Shown: positions 7,838 to 11,535 of the stretch, in pieces
How positions within the stretch are numbered: the stretch's first letter is position 1
Layout: each line of letters starts with the position of its first letter
Assembly (NCBI GenBank): GCA_030674155.1
Contig: JASPKP010008458.1
Location: forward strand, 1-11,535
Length of the DNA: 11,535 nt
Direction of reading: 5' to 3'
Source: Stramonita haemastoma
Taxonomy: Eukaryota > Mollusca > Gastropoda > Neogastropoda > Muricidae
The notes under the pieces: model-generated
Seen by the model: only the letters and a program-made list of their open reading frames with translations
Told to the model about the DNA's origin: nothing
Databases searched by the model: none
Program-made: the position numbers and the translations under genes

Positions 7838-8830
7838 GGCTTTTTCACAAGTTGAACGTTTTTGAGGGTTTTCAGACGGCCTCGGCAAGTACTCGGGGCA
7901 TTTCAACATGACAACTGCCTCATTGAAGTCATCAAGGCACGACAAGAACGCAAGTATCCCCTTTTATGAAAATCAGTGGGCGATTCTTCAAAACCACGTT
8001 GCCAGGCTGCCTTCTCCTCTTTACCTTTTTCAACCCTTCCTTGAAAACATCATGACAGAGACACTGCAAAAACCACCACATTTCCTCTCCTTTGGGGGAA
8101 GCCCCCTTTGCAACCTCGTTGCAGTGACATTGACCTCATGGGCACTGCAAACAAGAACTGCAAATCCTCACAGAAAATTTTTACCAATCAGCGAGCGCAT
8201 ATGGCTGGGGGTTCAGTAAAAAAAATTTAAATATAGGGTCAACACGCAATAATGACAGCATAAAAAAAGGAAGGGAAATACAGAAAGGGGTGAGGCAATT
8301 AAAATACTTAGCCCATCCTAACAAAAGAGGGGCACATCAAACAAAAAGTGAAACTTCTTGCAAATGAAACTCTGCCTTGCCAACCAAAGGTCATCAGAAC
8401 AACAGCTCACTTTTGCACCAAATACCCACCCTACAAATCCCCCGTGATATCCATCCCCAAAGGGCTGTGAATCATGGACTCTGACAGCAAGTTAAGAGAA
8501 ATCCAACCCTTTGAAACAATGCCACAGAAGACCCTAAAAATACAAAAAAGAACCAAGCCAATAACTATGTGAAAGAAAAATAAAAAAAGCGGGGCCCCCA
8601 AAGCTTTGCTCTCCCCAAAAGAGGAAAAGCTTTTGGGGTTTGGCCAGCCACAAACACAACACCTTAGCAAAAACCATTTTGGAACAGTCAAAGGCAAAGG
8701 AAGAAGGGGGCCGCCAAAAAAGAAATCAGGGGTTACAACTTTAAAGATGGACCCCCCCCAACCCCGCAAACACCTCCTACTAGCCACACCAGGACCCGTA
8801 AGCAGGAAAAAAAGATCTCTTTTTGTGCCC
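7838..8830 (+). mobile_element. Non-LTR retrotransposon RT C-terminal part, degraded
   Basis: This is the relic of the catalytic and C-terminal parts of a non-LTR reverse transcriptase, read across many frameshifts. It starts near the motif A region (about 7840-7890, poorly preserved). It continues with DNCLIEVIK (7910-7936), ENIMTETLQ (8043-8069) and a GGSPLCNL block (about 8094-8117). The catalytic motif C region follows as DIDLMG (8126-8143), where the expected A-D-D is broken by a deletion. The C-terminal domain is marked by ESWTLTA (8469-8489) and IQPFET (about 8501-8517). Then come a KRxKLLxFG block (about 8617-8650), an LSKNHFGTVKGKGRRGPPKK block (about 8664-8724) and a tryptophan-poor tail. 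The order and spacing match non-LTR RTs of the RTE-like molluscan type (established family layout, recalled from memory). It appears to be the same family as the fragment at 4785-5084 and covers the part that one lacks. It is not functional as read. Confidence 0.85.
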
Positions 8831-9560
8831 TTTCTCTCTTTCCCCCCCTATGCCCCCTTTGGGAAAAATAAGAAAAAGATTTGGGGGTTTTTGATCGGGA
8901 AGAAAACCTGAGGACCACTTTTTTATCGAATCGAACATGAATTTCCAATATTTTGAAAATGAAATTGGGTATACTGAGGGTTTTTATTCCCTTTTTTAAA
9001 CATGAAAATATGCTTTTTTTTTTCGTTTATCATAAACAAACAACAAAGGGTTAAAACATAGGGGCTGCACCGGGTCAGAGCTTGGTCAGTGAGCGAGCAA
9101 GCAGTCCGATGGCCGATGTGTTTGATCACTTTAAGTTTTTGGGGCCCTTGTGTCACTCATCATTTAAGGATTCGTGGGCCTGTCAGTCATCATGTGAGTG
9201 TCGTCTGTTTTGTTGATGACTTTTGTTCTTGCGACACTGCCCTGGCTCCCCGGGGTGTGTGTTTGGTGAAAAGCGGGTGTGTGGTGTGTGGTGTGTGTGT
9301 GTGTGTTTTTGGGGGTGTGTGTGTCTGGTCGTGTCTGTGTGTCGTCTGTCTAAAAAAAAACTGTTTTACTGGCTTTTTTTTTTTTAAAAGGCTTTGAAAG
9401 CATTCAGTGAAAAATCGATGTAAACAATATTATGAAAATTGGGGAGTGATTTTTTGGGAGAAGTAGTAAACAGTGTAATTTTTTGCAGTGTTTTTTCCGA
9501 AAGTACCACACCACATTTTTGTGTGTGGATAGGCATGCTTGTTTTTTTTGAACACAATTT
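8831..9560 (+). other. Non-coding, GT-rich; possible 3' UTR of the RT relic
   Basis: No coding similarity was recognised. The stretch holds many homopolymer runs, a T-run at 9014-9023, a GT-rich tract (about 9254-9348) and further T-runs around 9375. Its position directly after the RT relic suggests the element's 3' UTR plus flanking DNA. No poly(A) tail or short tandem 3' tail clearly marks an element end. CAACAAAGGGTTAA at 9041-9054 faintly resembles an inverted copy of the terminus at 6662, but over only about ten bases. Confidence 0.3.
9254..9348 (+). repeat. GT-rich low-complexity tract
   Basis: Interrupted TG/GTG runs (for example GTGTGTGGTGTGTGGTGTGT) followed by GGGGGTGTGTGTGTCTGG. 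This is simple-sequence DNA without coding meaning. Confidence 0.85.
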
Positions 9561-10319
9561 TTGTCAGGTGGGGGGGCATAGGTGGTTCTCACAAGCGAGG
9601 AAAAACCACCTTGCTCACCACAACAGTTCCGGGGCCCATCCTGGGAGCCACTGCCCCTCCTTTACTGGAAAATGACCCATACTACCTGCGCATTTTGGCA
9701 GGTGGGGCTATTAGCCCAGTAAGGCAACTCACCTATGAGAAGGGAAAAATCTGCCACAAACTTCCCACGCCTTGTGGTTCCCTTGGGGAGAAAGGGTTTA
9801 GGGGGTAAACCCTGATAAAAATCTGGAATGGGGTCCAAAAAGGGGGCTGCTTCTGACTTCAACCGTTTGGATTTCAAATCCTTTAACTGGGTGCCAAACG
9901 TATCAGCTTTTGCTTTCCTTTGAATTCACATCAGTTGGAAGGGGGGACCTCAATCTGGGCAACAGCCGTCCCTCCCACACTATCCGCCCACCCTTGCGCC
10001 CTGGAGAGTCACTCCAGCCTCGCCCACGCGTGAAAAAACACGGAAGCAGCATAAACGGTTATAAGCTGCAATGCCCCAAACGTAAGCGGGCGCCAGGGGC
10101 TGCTTCGACGGTGGGAGAAATCCAGGATTTCACGGGGAAATTACTGCCCGCCTCAAGGGGGGCAGCCCCCAACCAAAGGTTTTGTCCCCCACATCGCCTT
10201 CCCAAGGGGTTGCTTGGGGACGGGATCAAACCAAACAACCCCACTTAAGACCCACTAGGCAAAAATACAAGAACCATGAGAAACGGTGCCCAGTCCTAAA
10301 ACGGAAGCTGTAATTTGAT
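9561..10319 (+). mobile_element. Candidate 5' UTR of a second non-LTR element
   Basis: This stretch is GC-richer than the surroundings and non-coding as read, with no convincing domain in any frame. Segments such as TTAGCCCAGTAAGGCAACTC (9710-9729), GAGAGTCACTCCAGCCTCGC (10004-10023) and AAGCGGGCGCCAGGGGCTGC (10084-10103) look, from memory, like 5' UTR blocks of molluscan non-LTR elements. It also lies directly upstream of an endonuclease-like relic in the same orientation. Both the open frame at 9910-10248 on the plus strand and the open frame at 9662-9877 on the minus strand lack recognisable motifs. The assignment rests mainly on position and recalled similarity. Confidence 0.35.
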
Positions 10320-10470
10320 AAAGTATCCAAACGCCCAAAATAAGGGGGAAAAATGAAAAAAAATTAAAAAGGGGAAAAAGGGGAAATGGGAATTTGGGGA
10401 AAAAAAAAGAAAAAAAAAAAAAAAAAAATTAGAAAAAAAAAGGGAAAAAACCCGAAAAAAAAATTATGAC
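10320..10470 (+). repeat. A/G-rich low-complexity tract
   Basis: A-runs and G-runs dominate (for example a run of 18 A bases near 10411-10428). If the flanks are one element, the N-terminal part of its endonuclease ORF is expected here, and no trace of it is seen. The tract could be a poly(A)-type insertion, an assembly join or very low-quality base calling. Confidence 0.85.
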
Positions 10471-10489
10471 AGTCCATCTCCCTACCTCC

Positions 10490-11535
10490 GAGGGGTTCGT
10501 CACTCTTGTCCCACCTACGCTCCCCACCCAAAAATCCACCAGAAGTAAGGACGATTTTTATTTTCCAACATCACAACGCATCAAGAAGATACCCCCCAAA
10601 AAACAAATTTTCCTGGTACTATAATCTCGAGTGGGCCGATCATACGCATGGCCCCTTCCGCCTTGGACACTGGAGTTGGAAAGATAAAAAAAATGGGGAA
10701 GCGCCTGCTGGATTCTGCTCCCCACAACGGCCCTGGTGACAAACCTTACCGCCAGCCAACCACAAAAATAAGGTGCAGCGCCCTCTCCGCTCAAAGCATT
10801 GGCATCCTGGATATGACCTACCAACTAAAACCCAAAATCAATCTGTGCTCACACCCACACATACCACAGCCAGACGTGACACGACCACCCCTCATTCTCG
10901 CAAATCAGGGTTTTATCCCAAAAAACCCAAGCCCTAACAGAAAACCAAAACCTCGCACAATACCCAAACCAAAAATTCCCAGAGAAAGTTGAAGAATTTG
11001 CCAAGTCTCTCAAAGAGCTCTGTCCTGACAAACACCACCTGCTCACCTCTGAGAAATGGAACCACCCCAACCCCTTTAAAAACACCTTGGCAACCTTTTT
11101 GGGAAAAAGACCTCAAAGTACAATGACTGGTTTTAGCCCAAATCAAACGAGCTTTCCCCCAAACAAAGCAAAGCAAAGCTGCCCTTGCTGAATACAATGC
11201 TCCCCTATGAGAAATCCCTGCAAGTAACCCGAGCAGCCCCCAAAAAAAAAAAGGGAAAAGACGCAAAACGGCAACGATTACTGACCCACTCAGGGCCCCC
11301 TCCAGTCTCAGCTCCTCAGGCAACACAGAGGAATAAAAAGGGATCAAGACACTCTAAGCCAACGCAAGCAAAACTGCCCCACACAAGACCCCCAATAGGG
11401 GGGGGGGGGGATCAAAACCCAAAAAGGGGAGACAGTGGACAGGGGGTGGGCATTACTTTGAGCCAACCTAGAAAGAACACATCCCAACTCCCCTCGATGC
11501 CATTTTAGCCTCTGCCCTCATGGGGAAAAAAAAGG
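10490..11535 (+). mobile_element. Non-LTR element endonuclease and linker, degraded, partial
   Basis: This is a frameshifted relic of the N-terminal half of a non-LTR retrotransposon ORF. It would encode the apurinic-like endonuclease that nicks target DNA, then the linker to the RT. In order: FVTLVPPTL (from 10496; a conserved YAP-type strand is shortened), GVGKI...GKRLLDSAPHNG (from 10672), RSKHWH (10788-10805) and a region around 10870-10910 resembling the TDHxLILSK endonuclease end. Next are VEEFAKSLKELCPDKHHLLT (from 10988), KAALAEYN (11175-11198), EKSLQVTRAA (11209-11238) and, after about 11450, an HYxE...LDAI block. These follow the order known for 'craniofacial development protein 2-like' endonuclease-RT elements. 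The motifs lie in different frames, so at least four or five frameshifts occur. The RT itself would lie beyond the window. It seems a different family from the RT relics at 4785 and 7838. Confidence 0.78.

Noticed and set aside
7631..7911. ORFs rich in alternating Val and Cys
   Set aside because: Direct translation of the TG microsatellite.
8431..8787. Minus-strand ORF of 118 codons
   Set aside because: It is the antisense shadow of the RT C-terminal relic, which has clear plus-strand motifs.
9041..9054. CAACAAAGGGTTAA as the missing inverted piggyBac end
   Set aside because: Only about ten bases agree with the inverted terminus at 6662, no satellite resumes after it, and the area is low-complexity.
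10934..11347. Minus-strand ORF of 137 codons, the longest in the window
   Set aside because: It is antisense to the endonuclease/linker relic, has no recognisable domain, and is explained by the T/G-rich complement of a C/A-rich strand.

Overview
The window looks like repeat-rich, non-coding nuclear DNA from an invertebrate animal. No intact protein gene, rRNA, tRNA, CRISPR array or bacterial-style operon could be supported. The retroelement relics and the SINE-like insertion resemble, from memory, families abundant in marine molluscs, especially gastropods. That taxonomic suggestion is an inference; no host gene confirms it.

Left half (1-6659): a long, diverged satellite array, all units in one orientation. 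The basic period is a dimer of about 316-320 bp made of two related monomers: A (about 181 bp) and B (about 137 bp). Both end in the same block of about 65 bp (TTGGTTCTGGTTCTCC... then ACTAGGTCAAGGTCATCAGG) and differ by an internal block of about 45 bp. About 20 dimers are present. The array is broken twice. At 4785-5084 there is a frameshifted piece of a non-LTR retrotransposon reverse transcriptase (RT). At 6320-6594 there is a 275-bp SINE-like element whose insertion leaves the satellite phase essentially intact. The array stops for good at 6659, directly against a TTAA.

Middle (6662-9560): this begins with a TTAA-anchored, piggyBac-like terminal sequence (6662-6698). Next come an AT-rich stretch, a short degenerate three-copy repeat, and a possible relic of the cysteine-rich C-terminal domain of a piggyBac transposase (7122-7300). 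A TG microsatellite follows (7690-7721). From about 7838 to 8830 lies the C-terminal two thirds of a degraded RT ORF, from near motif A to the thumb and C-terminal domain. It is followed by GT-rich sequence that may be its 3' UTR.

Right end (9560-11535): a GC-rich stretch that may be the 5' UTR of a second non-LTR element, then a very A-rich low-complexity tract (10320-10470). Last comes a heavily frameshifted coding relic with endonuclease and endonuclease-to-RT linker motifs, which runs off the window end.

These parts do not work together as a pathway. The window reads as a satellite edge with nested and adjacent transposon debris. From about 8220 onward many homopolymer runs and single-base indels break coding frames that are otherwise recognisable. 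Some of that damage may be low-quality sequence rather than biological decay, so frame breaks there should be treated with caution. I found no convincing new biological system. The most interesting points are the dimeric satellite with a regularly repeated TCAAGGTCA motif, the satellite/TTAA boundary, and the complementary RT fragments.
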